A DNA stretch of 64,000 nucleotides, from contig NZ_JAJAVF010000004.1 of NCBI RefSeq assembly GCF_020531845.1, positions 414,045 through 478,044 on the forward strand. The letters are read 5' to 3'. Origin of the DNA: Methylobacillus methanolivorans. Lineage in GTDB: Bacteria; Pseudomonadota; Gammaproteobacteria; Burkholderiales; Methylophilaceae. The translations under genes and the position numbers were made by a program. The notes under the pieces were generated by a model. The model saw nothing but the letters and a program-made list of their open reading frames with translations, was not told where the DNA came from and made no database searches. This document shows, piece after piece, positions 1 through 8,567 of the stretch (within the stretch, counting starts at the first letter, position 1; each line of letters begins with the position of its first letter).

Positions 1-264
1 TTGAATTACCCAGAGGCTGCTAAGGAAAATAAGCTATATGGTCAGTTAACGCTATCAGTGGATATACGTGCCGATGGCTCAATTGAGAAAATCCAGGTCA
101 TGCGTAGCTCAGGCCACAAAGTGCTGGACGATGCCGCCAAGCGTATTGTGGAGTTGGCTGCTCCTTATGCCGCGTTTCCGGAAGATATTCGCAAGGAATA
201 CGACATCATCGGCATTACCCGTACCTGGACCTTTACCAAGGAAGACAGCCTAGCGACGCAGTAA
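1..264 (+). CDS. TonB-like energy transducer, C-terminal part only
   Basis: Partial gene whose 5' end lies before the window; the TTG at base 1 is probably an internal codon. The 87 visible residues resemble the TonB C-terminal domain: an N-terminal YPEAA stretch, then a beta strand (QLTLSVDIRADGSIEKIQV), a helix with DDAAKRIVE, and a final strand ending ITRTWTFT. This domain contacts the TonB box of outer-membrane receptors and transmits proton-motive force. No membrane anchor or proline-rich linker can be seen because that part is missing, so a TonB-domain periplasmic protein is also possible. It converges on the HIT gene, 32 bp away, with no clear terminator between them. Confidence 0.75.
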   Translation: MNYPEAAKENKLYGQLTLSVDIRADGSIEKIQVMRSSGHKVLDDAAKRIVELAAPYAAFPEDIRKEYDIIGITRTWTFTKEDSLATQ

Positions 265-296
265 CAGTGTGGTAGCCGAGAGTTTGTTATACGTGG

Positions 297-758
297 CTAG
301 ATACCCATGAATACCCGTTCGCCTTGATCAAGCCTGGCTGCAATCGCTTTTTTCAGGGCTTCTGTACTACTGGCGTCTAGTGCCTGGGGCAGGCTTTCGC
401 GCTTGCTTTCTCCCCAGATGGGGTTGGGGAAGTGGCGATCACGCTTGAAGCGGGGAATCACATGCCAATGCACATGCGGCGTCATGTTGCCGAGGCTGGC
501 GAGGTTGATCTTATCTGGGTGCATCACTTCACGCACGGCCTCTTCCACTGCAAACACCACCAGCATGAGGTGCTCGCGGTCAGTACGCTTGAGGTCAGTG
601 ACCTCCTTGACGTGGCGGTTGAGGATGATGCGGCAAAAGCCAGGATAGTCGTGATCATCAATCTGTACGACTCTGCAAAGCGCATCTTGCCAGAGGATGA
701 TGCCTCCGGCAGTGGTACATAGTTCGCAGTGTTTATGGAACGACAAGGTTCTGGTCAT
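297..758 (-). CDS. HIT-family hydrolase
   Basis: A 153-residue protein of the histidine triad superfamily, which hydrolyses or transfers nucleotides (dinucleoside polyphosphates, AMP-lysine or AMP conjugates). The triad HVHWHVIPR is at residues 95-103, with histidines 95, 97 and 99. An N-terminal CELC pair (Cys11, Cys14) is like the zinc-binding start seen in some Fhit/GalT-like members. Size fits the family. It is a lone minus-strand gene between convergent tonB and the divergent SdiA-regulated-type gene. The true substrate cannot be read from sequence. Confidence 0.9.
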   Translation of the reverse strand: MTRTLSFHKHCELCTTAGGIILWQDALCRVVQIDDHDYPGFCRIILNRHVKEVTDLKRTDREHLMLVVFAVEEAVREVMHPDKINLASLGNMTPHVHWHVIPRFKRDRHFPNPIWGESKRESLPQALDASSTEALKKAIAARLDQGERVFMGI

Positions 759-827
759 GATGCGTGTTAGCCTAATGGAATGGCAGATTGATTAAATGCT
801 TACTGATCGTCATCCATACGTTGCGGA

Positions 828-849
828 ACTTTGTGCTGCGGCACAAAGT
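828..849. other. Perfect 9-bp stem-loop upstream of the SdiA-regulated-type gene
   Basis: ACTTTGTGC (828-836) and GCACAAAGT (841-849) are perfect inverted copies around the 4-nt loop TGCG. No T-run follows in either direction, so it is not a standard terminator. It lies in the 160-bp gap between two divergent genes, about 70 bp before the plus-strand start. It could be an operator or a 5' UTR hairpin. Confidence 0.5.
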
Positions 850-918
850 CTTGCAGGATTCGATTTCTTTAGCTTGCAGCGTGTTTGCTGTAAGGATTTT
901 CAAGGATTATAAAGCAGG

Positions 919-1833
919 ATGGCCCGATTTCTCCCGAGCAAGCGTTTAGGCTTGCTGTTGATATGTATCATGGCAGCATTGCTGGCGCTCGCTTATGCCT
1001 TTAGGTTGGAGGCGATTGCATGGCATATTTGGCATGCACAGAAAACCAAGCCACATCATGCTTTGCACCTCAAGCATTATGTTGTGGAGCATGAAGCGGT
1101 GAAAATCCCCGGGGTGGGTTCTGACCTATCAGACCTGAGCTATAACCATGAAACCCATACCCTCTTTACTGTTTCCAACCAAAAGCCCCTGATCGTTGAG
1201 TTGTCACTGACAGGCGAGGTTTTGCGCACAATCAAGGTGACAGGGATTGATGATATGGAAGGGATTGCCCATATCAGCGGTCATCGCTTTGCCTTGCTCA
1301 ACGAGGCCAAGCATAGCGTAGTGCTGGCGGAGATTGAAGATGATGTGCATGAAGTGGATGTCAGCCATGCCCCTTCACTGACGCTAGCCATGTATGCCAA
1401 TGACAATAAGGGTTTTGAAGGCATCGCCTGGGATCAGCAGCGCCAGCGCTTGCTGGTGGCAAAAGAGCGTTCTCCCAAGCGCGTGATTGCTATACAGGGG
1501 TTTGTTGATGCAGTGCCGGGCCAGCCCGTTGCGATTCATATCGAGAAACTGAGTGAAACGGCTTCGTGTGGCTTGCGGGATTTATCTGCCGTGACGTATG
1601 AGCCCAATAGTGGGCATGTATTGTTGCTCAGTGATGATTCGCGCATGGTGGCTGAATATGATGCCGAGGGCAGGTTGCTGGATACACTGGCGCTCTGGCG
1701 TGGGTTCCAAGGTTTGCACCGTAGCGTGCCACAAGCAGAAGGTCTGGCGATTGGGCCGGATAAGCGAATTTATGTCATTAGCGAGCCCAACCTGTTTTAT
1801 GTCTTCAAGCCGGGCCCGGGCAAACACATTTAG
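919..1833 (+). CDS. SdiA-regulated domain (YjiK-type) protein
   Basis: A 304-residue protein with an N-terminal membrane anchor or uncleaved signal (LGLLLICIMAALLALAYAF, about residues 11-29) and a periplasmic beta-propeller-like body of the SdiA-regulated/YjiK family. Supporting segments are LSYNHETHTLFTVSNQKP, DDMEGIAHISGHRFALLNE and KGFEGIAWDQQRQRLLVAKE, repeating units typical of these propellers. The biochemical role of the family is unknown; some members bind calcium or metals. Its 3' end overlaps the convergent FMN reductase gene by 4 bp. The name comes from the E. coli family and does not imply SdiA control here. Confidence 0.85.
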   Translation: MARFLPSKRLGLLLICIMAALLALAYAFRLEAIAWHIWHAQKTKPHHALHLKHYVVEHEAVKIPGVGSDLSDLSYNHETHTLFTVSNQKPLIVELSLTGEVLRTIKVTGIDDMEGIAHISGHRFALLNEAKHSVVLAEIEDDVHEVDVSHAPSLTLAMYANDNKGFEGIAWDQQRQRLLVAKERSPKRVIAIQGFVDAVPGQPVAIHIEKLSETASCGLRDLSAVTYEPNSGHVLLLSDDSRMVAEYDAEGRLLDTLALWRGFQGLHRSVPQAEGLAIGPDKRIYVISEPNLFYVFKPGPGKHI

Positions 1834-2387
1834 GATTTTGGACGGGAGGCGAACTTTGCAAAGCCTTGCAGGAATTTGGCGAGTTCTTCTTGATTACGTT
1901 GATTAATGAGCTGACCTTGGTCGTTGAATGATTCGTGGGCACGCGAGATCAGCAATCTGCCGCCGGACCAGTAGTCAGCGCCAAGCTGTCGTAATACGCC
2001 TAGCCAGGCATGTTGCCCTAATATCGTGCCAAACCCGGATGGTGATGCACCGATAACGGCAAAAGGGCGCTGGAAAATGGCAGCGCTTTCTGCTGGAGGG
2101 CGTGAAACCCAGTCTATTGCATTCTTGAAAACGCCAGGAATGCCAGCATTGTATTCGGGCGAAGCCAGGATAATGCCATCACTTGCCAGGATCTTTTGCT
2201 TCAATGTCGTGACGGCTTCGGGTACGCCTGATTTTTCCTCCAGGTCACCATCGTAGAGTGGTATGCCATGCAGTGTGGCGACCTCCAGCGTGACACTATC
2301 CGGTAGCAATGCTTGCCCTGCTTTTAGCAGTGCCGTATTGAGTGAGTGTTGACGCAGGCTGCCGGAAATCCCTAGTAACTTTGCCAT
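1830..2387 (-). CDS. NADPH-dependent FMN reductase family protein
   Basis: A 185-residue flavodoxin-fold oxidoreductase of the NADPH-dependent FMN reductase family (ChrR/YieF-like). The phosphate-binding start LLGISGSLRQHSLNTALL and the signature SPEYNAGIPGVFKNAIDW are both present. Such enzymes reduce FMN, quinones, azo dyes or chromate in the cytoplasm. It sits 27 bp downstream of the PPOX-fold gene on the same strand, so the two flavin proteins may be co-transcribed. The physiological substrate cannot be told from sequence. Confidence 0.9.
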   Translation of the reverse strand: MAKLLGISGSLRQHSLNTALLKAGQALLPDSVTLEVATLHGIPLYDGDLEEKSGVPEAVTTLKQKILASDGIILASPEYNAGIPGVFKNAIDWVSRPPAESAAIFQRPFAVIGASPSGFGTILGQHAWLGVLRQLGADYWSGGRLLISRAHESFNDQGQLINQRNQEELAKFLQGFAKFASRPKS

Positions 2388-2414
2388 ACCAATCTCCTTG
2401 TTAAGTGATCTTTC

Positions 2415-3071
2415 TCAGGCATTGCCTTTCATCACGAGTTCCCCATATTCATCCATGGTGATGGTGCCTCCCATGGCTGCTACCTTGTTGTAATCTGGTG
2501 TTGGCAGCACGTCTTGCACAATGTCTAAGCGCTTCCATTGTGGCATTGGCGTTTCACAGTTGGCCTGCGGCACATAAGGCGATGCGGCGATACGTTGGTG
2601 TTTGTGGATATAGCGCGGGCAATTGATGAAGATTTCCTCAATTTTTACCCGGACAACTAGTTCTGCCTCCTGAAACTCAGCAAGCAAGGGATCGGCAGGG
2701 TCTATGCTGGCGGTGCCATGCACACGCACTCGATGCGGGGTCTCGAAATCAATGAAGAGCATACCTATCTTTGGGTTGAGCGAGAGGTTACCCATGGAAA
2801 GATACATGCTATTGCCATCCAAGCTAGGAAAGGCCAAGGTTGTGTCATCGACGATCTTCACAAACCCAGTCTGCCCGCCTTTGTAAGAGCAAGTCGGGAA
2901 ACCACGGTGATCAACGGTGGAAAGAAAGAAAAAATCACGACTGCTAATGAAACCAGCATGCTCTGGTGGAATGGTCGGTAGCACGATGAGGTCGCGTACC
3001 CGGTCTGCCATGGCAACACCATCGAAATGTTCCTGCCATTGCCTATGCTGTTCTCCGTAGATTTCACTCAT
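2415..3071 (-). CDS. Pyridoxamine 5'-phosphate oxidase-family flavoprotein
   Basis: A 218-residue split-barrel flavin-binding protein of the pyridoxamine-phosphate-oxidase-like family. The core RDFFFLSTVDHRGFPTCS, the strand LAFPSLDGNSMYLSMGNL and NPKIGMLFIDFETPHRVRV are typical of FMN-binding members that are not true PdxH (sequence similarity resembles the MSMEG/YwhQ-like oxidoreductase-like subgroup). It lies just upstream of the FMN reductase on the same strand. Function is unknown; a general redox or flavin-detoxifying role is only a guess. The 113 bp between it and the UbiH-type gene show no convincing terminator. Confidence 0.85.
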   Translation of the reverse strand: MSEIYGEQHRQWQEHFDGVAMADRVRDLIVLPTIPPEHAGFISSRDFFFLSTVDHRGFPTCSYKGGQTGFVKIVDDTTLAFPSLDGNSMYLSMGNLSLNPKIGMLFIDFETPHRVRVHGTASIDPADPLLAEFQEAELVVRVKIEEIFINCPRYIHKHQRIAASPYVPQANCETPMPQWKRLDIVQDVLPTPDYNKVAAMGGTITMDEYGELVMKGNA

Positions 3072-3184
3072 TTATCTTCTCCATGCGGATTGTTTACAGA
3101 TCTGTATAGTTGCATGGTAGAGATAAATTGAGGCCTGCGTCAACACAGGATGATCACGGGTGTACGAGCAATACCCCGGATGGA

Positions 3185-4411
3185 TCAGGATCGCTGGACG
3201 AGGTGCTTGAGAGGGCTGGATGGAGTCAGGCCCAAGGCATAGCGGATGACTTCCCGTTTGACGAGGCCAGGATGATTGGCAAGCCTGAGGCCGAGATTGC
3301 GTAGCAGGCGCAAAGGTGCAATCTCATTGTTGAAGCCGTAGCTGAAAGCGTCCATTGCACGTTGCATGATGTGATTGGCCAGCTTACGCTGCTGCTCATA
3401 GTGTTGCAGGTGGCGCAATGAGGCAAGGTTGCTGCCTTGTTGCCACGCTTGCAGCAGAATCTCGCTGAGCACGGCAGCATCCTGGAACCCAAGGTTCACG
3501 CCTTGCCCTGCCAGCGGATGAATGGTGTGGGCTGCATCGCCGATCAGCACCACGCCCTCACGTGCGTATTGCTGCGCATGGCTGCGCGTGAGGGCAAAGC
3601 TGCCACGGTGTATCAATCCCGTAATCTCTGGCAATGCCGCAGGAAACTGCTGACGGAACGCATCAAGTAATGCCTCGTCTTGCAGTGCCAGCAGGCGTCG
3701 TACTTCACTCGGGCGGTGATACCAGACCAGTGAAGCATAGTCGCCGGGCAGGGGGAGTAACGATTGAGGACCATCAGGCGTAAAACGCTGCCAGGTAATG
3801 TCGCGCTCTCCACCCTGAATGCTGACGGTGGCAACCAGGGCATGCATGGGGTATTGCTGGCTATCCAGTGCGATACCGGCAGCCTTGCGGACGACTGAAT
3901 TGGCACCATCTGCACCAATCAATAGTGTGGCTTGGAACACCTGGCCACTTTTCAGGTGAATACGGCTACCTGTAGGCTGGTAATGAATCTGGCTGATTTC
4001 ATCCGGGCATAGCAGCGAGATGTTGTCGTGTCGCGATAAAGTCTCCAGGCAGGCAAGCTGTACCAGCCTGTTTTCGACAATATGGCCCAGATACGGTGCA
4101 TCGACTTCTGCTGCAGCGAATAAAGTGCCTTGATCCTGGCGTTTTTCCCATACCTGCATGCGCTGGAAAGGTGCTGTACGCATGGCTGCTATGTTCGACC
4201 AGGCCCCAGCTTGCTCAAGAAAGGTGATGGAAGCCGGGCTCAGGGCTGAAACGCGTAAATCGGGGGCGCTTGCGGCATCAAAGGGCGCGGGGGCATAGTT
4301 TTCCAGCACGGCGATACGCATGCCGCTTGGTGCAAGCCTGGCAGCCAGGGCGCTGCCGACCATGCCGCCACCAACAATAAACAGGTCAACCGCAGTAGTC
4401 TCAGTCATCAT
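3185..4411 (-). CDS. UbiH/UbiF/COQ6-family FAD-dependent hydroxylase
   Basis: A 408-residue flavoprotein monooxygenase of the aromatic-ring hydroxylases in ubiquinone biosynthesis. It has the FAD-binding GGGMVGSALAARLA at the N terminus, the middle LLIGADGANSVVRKAAG motif and the second FAD motif VLIGDAAHTIHPLAGQG. Family members add hydroxyls to the octaprenyl-phenol ring using O2 and NAD(P)H. Start may be the first or second Met (4411 or 4408). It overlaps the CNNM gene upstream by 11 bp, so it is the tail of the long mre-lip transcription unit. Whether it acts at C1, C5 or C6 cannot be decided from sequence alone. Confidence 0.9.
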   Translation of the reverse strand: MMTETTAVDLFIVGGGMVGSALAARLAPSGMRIAVLENYAPAPFDAASAPDLRVSALSPASITFLEQAGAWSNIAAMRTAPFQRMQVWEKRQDQGTLFAAAEVDAPYLGHIVENRLVQLACLETLSRHDNISLLCPDEISQIHYQPTGSRIHLKSGQVFQATLLIGADGANSVVRKAAGIALDSQQYPMHALVATVSIQGGERDITWQRFTPDGPQSLLPLPGDYASLVWYHRPSEVRRLLALQDEALLDAFRQQFPAALPEITGLIHRGSFALTRSHAQQYAREGVVLIGDAAHTIHPLAGQGVNLGFQDAAVLSEILLQAWQQGSNLASLRHLQHYEQQRKLANHIMQRAMDAFSYGFNNEIAPLRLLRNLGLRLANHPGLVKREVIRYALGLTPSSPLKHLVQRS

Positions 4412-5714
4412 GCTTTTGCTTGGGGTGTATGCGTACCAAGATGATGCGTGGCCCGTTCATTTTCTTGACCACAATGTCGAATTGCTCAAAGGTGATACTT
4501 TCGCCTTCCTTGGGGATATAGCCGAGTTTGGCGAGTATCAGTCCGCCGACGGAATCCACTTCGTCATTATTATCAATCTCGATACCCAGCGCCCGCTCCA
4601 GCGTGAAGATAGGCAGGCTACCTTTGCCGATCAGGGTGCCGTCATCGAGTTTTGTCCAGTCGTTCTGGCTCTGGCGGAATTCATCGCGAATCTCGCCGAC
4701 CAATGCGCCCAGCATGTTGTCGAGGGTAATGAAGCCTTGTGGCTCCTGCCCTTTGCGGCCAACAATGGCGAAGTGGCTGGCTTTGCCTTCACGGAAGCGG
4801 CGGAACAACTCAATCGCGGGTAAGTCCGGGGCGACAAATGGGGCCGGGTGCACAAAGCTGCTCAGGTCTTGCAGTTCATCCGCCTCGAACTTGGCGAGGA
4901 ACAGACTCTTGAGGTGGATGACACCCTTGACCTTGCCATCCAGCTCCACAAAGGGATAGCGGCTGTAGCGGTGCTGCGAGATGATTTCCAGGTTTTCCTC
5001 GAAGCTGTTCTTGGCGAAAAGGGAAATGGCTTCGTTGAATGGGCGCATGAGATCGGCGACTTCCAGGTCGCTGAAATCCAGGGTGTGGGCGAGGATGTTC
5101 CATTCGTCCTTGGTCAGCTCTTCCGAGGCGCGGCTACTGCGCAGGATCAGCTTCAGTTCATCTGCCGAATAATGCGCATCGCTGGCATGGCCGGTGCTGA
5201 GGCCGAACTTGCGTAGTATCCAGTTCGAACTGGCATTTAGAAGCCAGATGGCGGGGTACATGAGCCAGTAAAACGCGTACAAAGGTGCCGCGGTCCATAG
5301 GCCGACCACTTCCGACTGGCGGATGGCCATGGACTTGGGGGCAAGCTCGCCCAGTACGATATGCAGGTAAGAGATGGTGAAAAATGCGACCACGAAGGAG
5401 ATGCCATGCACGAGCTCTGGTGCGGTGACGCCAACACTTAACAGGAATGGCTCCAGCAATTGGGCGAATGCTGGCTCACCTACCCAACCCAGGCCTAGAG
5501 AGGCGAGTGTGATGCCCAGCTGGCAGGCAGAGAGGTAAGCATCTAGCTGGCTATGCACTTTGGCGAGGATGCGACCACGCCAGCCGTGGGTTTTGGCAAT
5601 CGCCTTGACGCGGGTTTGCCTGAGTTTGACCAGGCCGAACTCGGCTGCGACGAAGAAGCCGTTGAGCAGCACCAGGAAGAAGGCGAGCAGGATGAGTAAT
5701 AAGTTGCTTTCCAT
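4401..5714 (-). CDS. CNNM/CorC-type hemolysin-family transporter (DUF21-CBS)
   Basis: A 437-residue inner-membrane protein. Residues about 1-200 form the DUF21 membrane domain with at least three hydrophobic helices (LLLILLAFFLVLLNGFFVA at the start). Next come two CBS domains (about 205-335) and a C-terminal CorC/HlyC transporter-associated domain ending near 425. Family members (YfjD, CorC-like, eukaryotic CNNM) are linked to magnesium or cobalt efflux; the older name hemolysin is misleading. It lies 12 bp after lipA and overlaps the UbiH-type gene, so it belongs to the same operon. Confidence 0.9.
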   Translation of the reverse strand: MESNLLLILLAFFLVLLNGFFVAAEFGLVKLRQTRVKAIAKTHGWRGRILAKVHSQLDAYLSACQLGITLASLGLGWVGEPAFAQLLEPFLLSVGVTAPELVHGISFVVAFFTISYLHIVLGELAPKSMAIRQSEVVGLWTAAPLYAFYWLMYPAIWLLNASSNWILRKFGLSTGHASDAHYSADELKLILRSSRASEELTKDEWNILAHTLDFSDLEVADLMRPFNEAISLFAKNSFEENLEIISQHRYSRYPFVELDGKVKGVIHLKSLFLAKFEADELQDLSSFVHPAPFVAPDLPAIELFRRFREGKASHFAIVGRKGQEPQGFITLDNMLGALVGEIRDEFRQSQNDWTKLDDGTLIGKGSLPIFTLERALGIEIDNNDEVDSVGGLILAKLGYIPKEGESITFEQFDIVVKKMNGPRIILVRIHPKQKHDD

Positions 5715-5726
5715 GATGGTGGAAGT

Positions 5727-6701
5727 TTAAAAACTGACTCCTGCTTGTTGTGCCTGGTTGTCGGCGTGATAGGAGGAGCGCACCATGGGGCCGCAAGCGG
5801 CATGGGTGAATCCCATGGCAAGCGCTTGCTGCTCGAACTCGGCAAAGCGTTGTGGGGTGACGAAGCGTTTCACGGGTAAGTGATGGGCACTAGGCTGTAG
5901 ATACTGGCCCAGGGTCAACATGGTGACGTTGTGCGCACGCAAGTCGCGCATCACTTCGAGGATTTCCTCATCCGTTTCACCCAGGCCTAGCATCAGGCCG
6001 GATTTGGTTGGCACATCTGGATGCAGCTCGCCGAACTCTTTGAGCAAATCGAGTGAGTTCTGGTAATCGGAGCCGGGGCGTGCTTCCTTGTACAGGCGTG
6101 GCACGGTTTCCAGGTTGTGGTTCATCACGTCAGGCGGCGCTGCCTTGAGGATATTGATGGCACGATCCAGGCGACCACGGAAATCAGGTACCAGGATTTC
6201 TACCTTGATCTCAGGTGAGTGGGTACGCACTGAGGCAATGCAATCGACAAAATGCTGGGCACCACCGTCACGCAGGTCGTCGCGATCCACGCTGGTGATA
6301 ACCACATACTTGAGGCGCATCTGGGCGATGGTACGCCCCAGATTCTCTGGTTCATTGATATCTGGCGGCAGCGGTTTGCCGTGTGAGACATCGCAGAATG
6401 GGCAACGGCGCGTGCAAATGTCGCCAAGGATCATGAAGGTGGCGGTGCCGCCACTGAAGCATTCACCAATGTTGGGGCAGGAAGCCTCTTCACAGACCGT
6501 GTGCAGGTTGTTGTCGCGCAGTACCTGCTTGATTTCGCGGAAGCGTGCACTATCCGGCACTTTCATGCGTATCCATTCCGGCTTGCGCATGGCAGGCATG
6601 GGAATGATCTTGATCGGGATGCGCGCCATCTTCTCGGCGCTGGTTTCCTTGGTGCCTGCCACCTTGCGGGGCGGGGCGATGCGTTCCGTGGTTTCTGTCA
6701 T
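5727..6701 (-). CDS. lipA: Lipoyl synthase
   Basis: A 324-residue radical-SAM enzyme that inserts two sulfurs into octanoyl groups on the lipoyl domains of PDH, OGDH and GcvH. Both clusters can be seen: the auxiliary 4Fe-4S ligands Cys70, Cys75 and Cys81 ([12 protein letters not shown]) and the radical-SAM ligands Cys96, Cys100 and Cys103 (CTRRCPFC). The C-terminal RSSYHA segment that supplies a serine ligand is also present ([11 protein letters not shown]). It overlaps lipB by 4 bp, as expected for translational coupling, and follows lipB in the pathway. Confidence 0.98.
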   Translation of the reverse strand: MTETTERIAPPRKVAGTKETSAEKMARIPIKIIPMPAMRKPEWIRMKVPDSARFREIKQVLRDNNLHTVCEEASCPNIGECFSGGTATFMILGDICTRRCPFCDVSHGKPLPPDINEPENLGRTIAQMRLKYVVITSVDRDDLRDGGAQHFVDCIASVRTHSPEIKVEILVPDFRGRLDRAINILKAAPPDVMNHNLETVPRLYKEARPGSDYQNSLDLLKEFGELHPDVPTKSGLMLGLGETDEEILEVMRDLRAHNVTMLTLGQYLQPSAHHLPVKRFVTPQRFAEFEQQALAMGFTHAACGPMVRSSYHADNQAQQAGVSF

Positions 6702-7354
6702 AAAGTCGTCTCGTGCAAGCAGTCAGTATAGCCTAACTGCCGTGTCAAATTCTCAAGCAGCTTTTGTGCCGCAATGTTTGGGCTAAGGGTTAGCCCCAAG
6801 TCTTTTGCCTGGGTGACTTGCAGGCCTTGATAGCCACAAGGGTCAATCGCGAGAAAGGGTGCCAGGTCCATGTCGATATTGAGCGCCAGGCCATGATAGC
6901 TGCGCTGGTTCTTCAGGCGCAGGCCGAGAGAGGCAATCTTGGCACCTTGCACATAGACCCCGGGTGCATCTGCTTGAGCTTCGGCCTGGATTTGATATTC
7001 GGCCAGCAGGTCGATGATGGCATTTTCCATCGCGCTGACCAGTGAACGCACACTGATGGCGCGGCGCTTAAGGTCGATCAAGAGGTAGAGGACGACTTGG
7101 CCAGGCCCGTGATAGGTGATCTTGCCGCCCCTATCCACTTCAATCAAGGGGATGTCGTTCCGGCTAGGTGGGCGCACCGCCTTGCGATTCAGCCCCAGCG
7201 TATACACCGGGGCATGCTCGGTGAGCCAGAGTTCATCCGCGCTATCCAGGGTGCGTGACAGGGTATAGGCCTGCATGGCTTGCCATGTCGCTAGATAGTC
7301 GGTTCGTCCCAAAGTTCGGATGATCAGTGGCTGATTCATGTGGTCAAACGGCAA
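6698..7354 (-). CDS. lipB: Octanoyl-[ACP]:protein N-octanoyltransferase
   Basis: A 218-residue LipB that transfers octanoate from acyl carrier protein to lipoyl-domain lysines. The catalytic pair is visible: Lys139 ([10 protein letters not shown]) and Cys173 (DPCGYQGL). The conserved [15 protein letters not shown] motif is at 76-90. The start could be Met1 (7354) or Met6 (7339); the latter gives the usual N terminus. It lies between the DUF493 gene and lipA, the standard proteobacterial order. Confidence 0.97.
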   Translation of the reverse strand: MPFDHMNQPLIIRTLGRTDYLATWQAMQAYTLSRTLDSADELWLTEHAPVYTLGLNRKAVRPPSRNDIPLIEVDRGGKITYHGPGQVVLYLLIDLKRRAISVRSLVSAMENAIIDLLAEYQIQAEAQADAPGVYVQGAKIASLGLRLKNQRSYHGLALNIDMDLAPFLAIDPCGYQGLQVTQAKDLGLTLSPNIAAQKLLENLTRQLGYTDCLHETTL

Positions 7355-7390
7355 GTCAGGATGGCGTTGTGCTGGGGATCACAAAAGCGA

Positions 7391-7684
7391 TCACAGAACG
7401 TATTTGACCTTGGGGTGCGAGGTAAGGGAGCGATAAATGTCATCTAGCTGGGGCTTGGATTGCACGAGTACGGTACAAGTCAGGCTGACATATTTGCCGC
7501 CAGTGCTGGCACGCATTTCGATGCGAGTCGCATCAAACTCGGGCAGGTGCTGCTGGATGACATTCAGGATCAGATTGGCGAATTCCTCATGAGCCTCACC
7601 CATCACCTTGATAGGAAAGTCGCAGGGGAATTCGATCAGGGTTTCCTGATCGCTGGGTACATCATCATGTGGCTCGTTTGCCAT
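7391..7684 (-). CDS. DUF493 (YbeD-like) protein
   Basis: A 97-residue cytoplasmic protein of the YbeD/DUF493 family, with an ACT-like ferredoxin fold. The conserved core FPCDFPIKVMGEAHEEF and the ending YRSLTSHPKVKYVL are intact. The family often sits between dacA/dacC and lipB, exactly as here. No biochemical function has been established, though the ACT-like fold suggests ligand sensing. It is 5 bp downstream of the transaminase gene. Confidence 0.92.
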   Translation of the reverse strand: MANEPHDDVPSDQETLIEFPCDFPIKVMGEAHEEFANLILNVIQQHLPEFDATRIEMRASTGGKYVSLTCTVLVQSKPQLDDIYRSLTSHPKVKYVL

Positions 7685-7689
7685 ATTGT

Positions 7690-8556
7690 TTACCTCGTGG
7701 GCCTCATTACTTGGTTCTTGAAAGCCTGATATAGCGCATACATGCGCTTGAATATCGGGCCAGGCTTGCCATCACTCACTGCTACGCCATCCAGCATGAT
7801 CACGGCGAGCACCTCTTTCGTGGAGGAGGTGAGCCAGATTTCGTCTGCCGTGCGTAATTGCGCCTCGCTGACCGGGCCTACCCTGAATGGTAGGCCGTGC
7901 GCTTGTGCCAACTCCAGTACGACGTCATAGGTGATACCCGGGAGCATATGCTGGTTCTTGGGTGGAGCCAGCAATACGCCATCTTTGACGACAAAGATAT
8001 TGCTGCTGCTGCCTTCGGTGAGATAGCCATCGCGCAGCATCAGGGTTTCTGCGACATCGTGATCTACGGCTTCCTGCCGCAACAATACGTTGGCCAGCAG
8101 GGATATGGCTTTTATATTGCAGCGCTGCCAGCGAATATCAAGGGCTGTGATGGCGCTAACACCAGATTCGATGAGTGCCGGTGATGGTGTTGCCAATGGC
8201 ATGCTCATGAGCAAAACAGTGGGTGCGACTTCTGGCTTTGGAAATGCCTGGTCGCGTGGTGCTACGCCACGCGTGACTTGAATATAAAGTGATTGGTCAT
8301 CCAAATGACGATTGGCGTTAATCAGATCGACGACGACATTACGCCAAGCTGCTATATCCAGCGGGTTGCGGATGCGAATGGCCTCCAGGCTAAGTGCCAG
8401 CCTGCCAAGGTGTTCATCCAGACGAAACGGCTGTGCCGAGTACACCGGGATCACTTCATACACCCCGTCGCCAAAGATAAAGCCACGATCCAGTACCGGG
8501 ATCGTGGCTTGTTCCAGTGGCAGGAATGAGCCGTTTAAATAGACGGTGTCACTCAT
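7690..8556 (-). CDS. dat: D-amino-acid transaminase (PLP fold type IV)
   Basis: A 288-residue class-IV aminotransferase. The PLP lysine is Lys149 (CNIKAISLLANVL). The N-terminal VLDRGFIFGDGVYEVIPVY and the substrate-site motif RGVAPRDQAFP (96-106) resemble D-alanine aminotransferases rather than IlvE. It would interconvert D-alanine and D-glutamate with their 2-oxo acids. Its place 11 bp after dacC, which releases D-alanine from peptidoglycan, makes recycling of that D-alanine a sensible role. A branched-chain or aminodeoxychorismate-lyase activity is less likely but cannot be excluded. Confidence 0.88.
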   Translation of the reverse strand: MSDTVYLNGSFLPLEQATIPVLDRGFIFGDGVYEVIPVYSAQPFRLDEHLGRLALSLEAIRIRNPLDIAAWRNVVVDLINANRHLDDQSLYIQVTRGVAPRDQAFPKPEVAPTVLLMSMPLATPSPALIESGVSAITALDIRWQRCNIKAISLLANVLLRQEAVDHDVAETLMLRDGYLTEGSSSNIFVVKDGVLLAPPKNQHMLPGITYDVVLELAQAHGLPFRVGPVSEAQLRTADEIWLTSSTKEVLAVIMLDGVAVSDGKPGPIFKRMYALYQAFKNQVMRPTR

Positions 8557-8567
8557 GCGTGTGGTGA

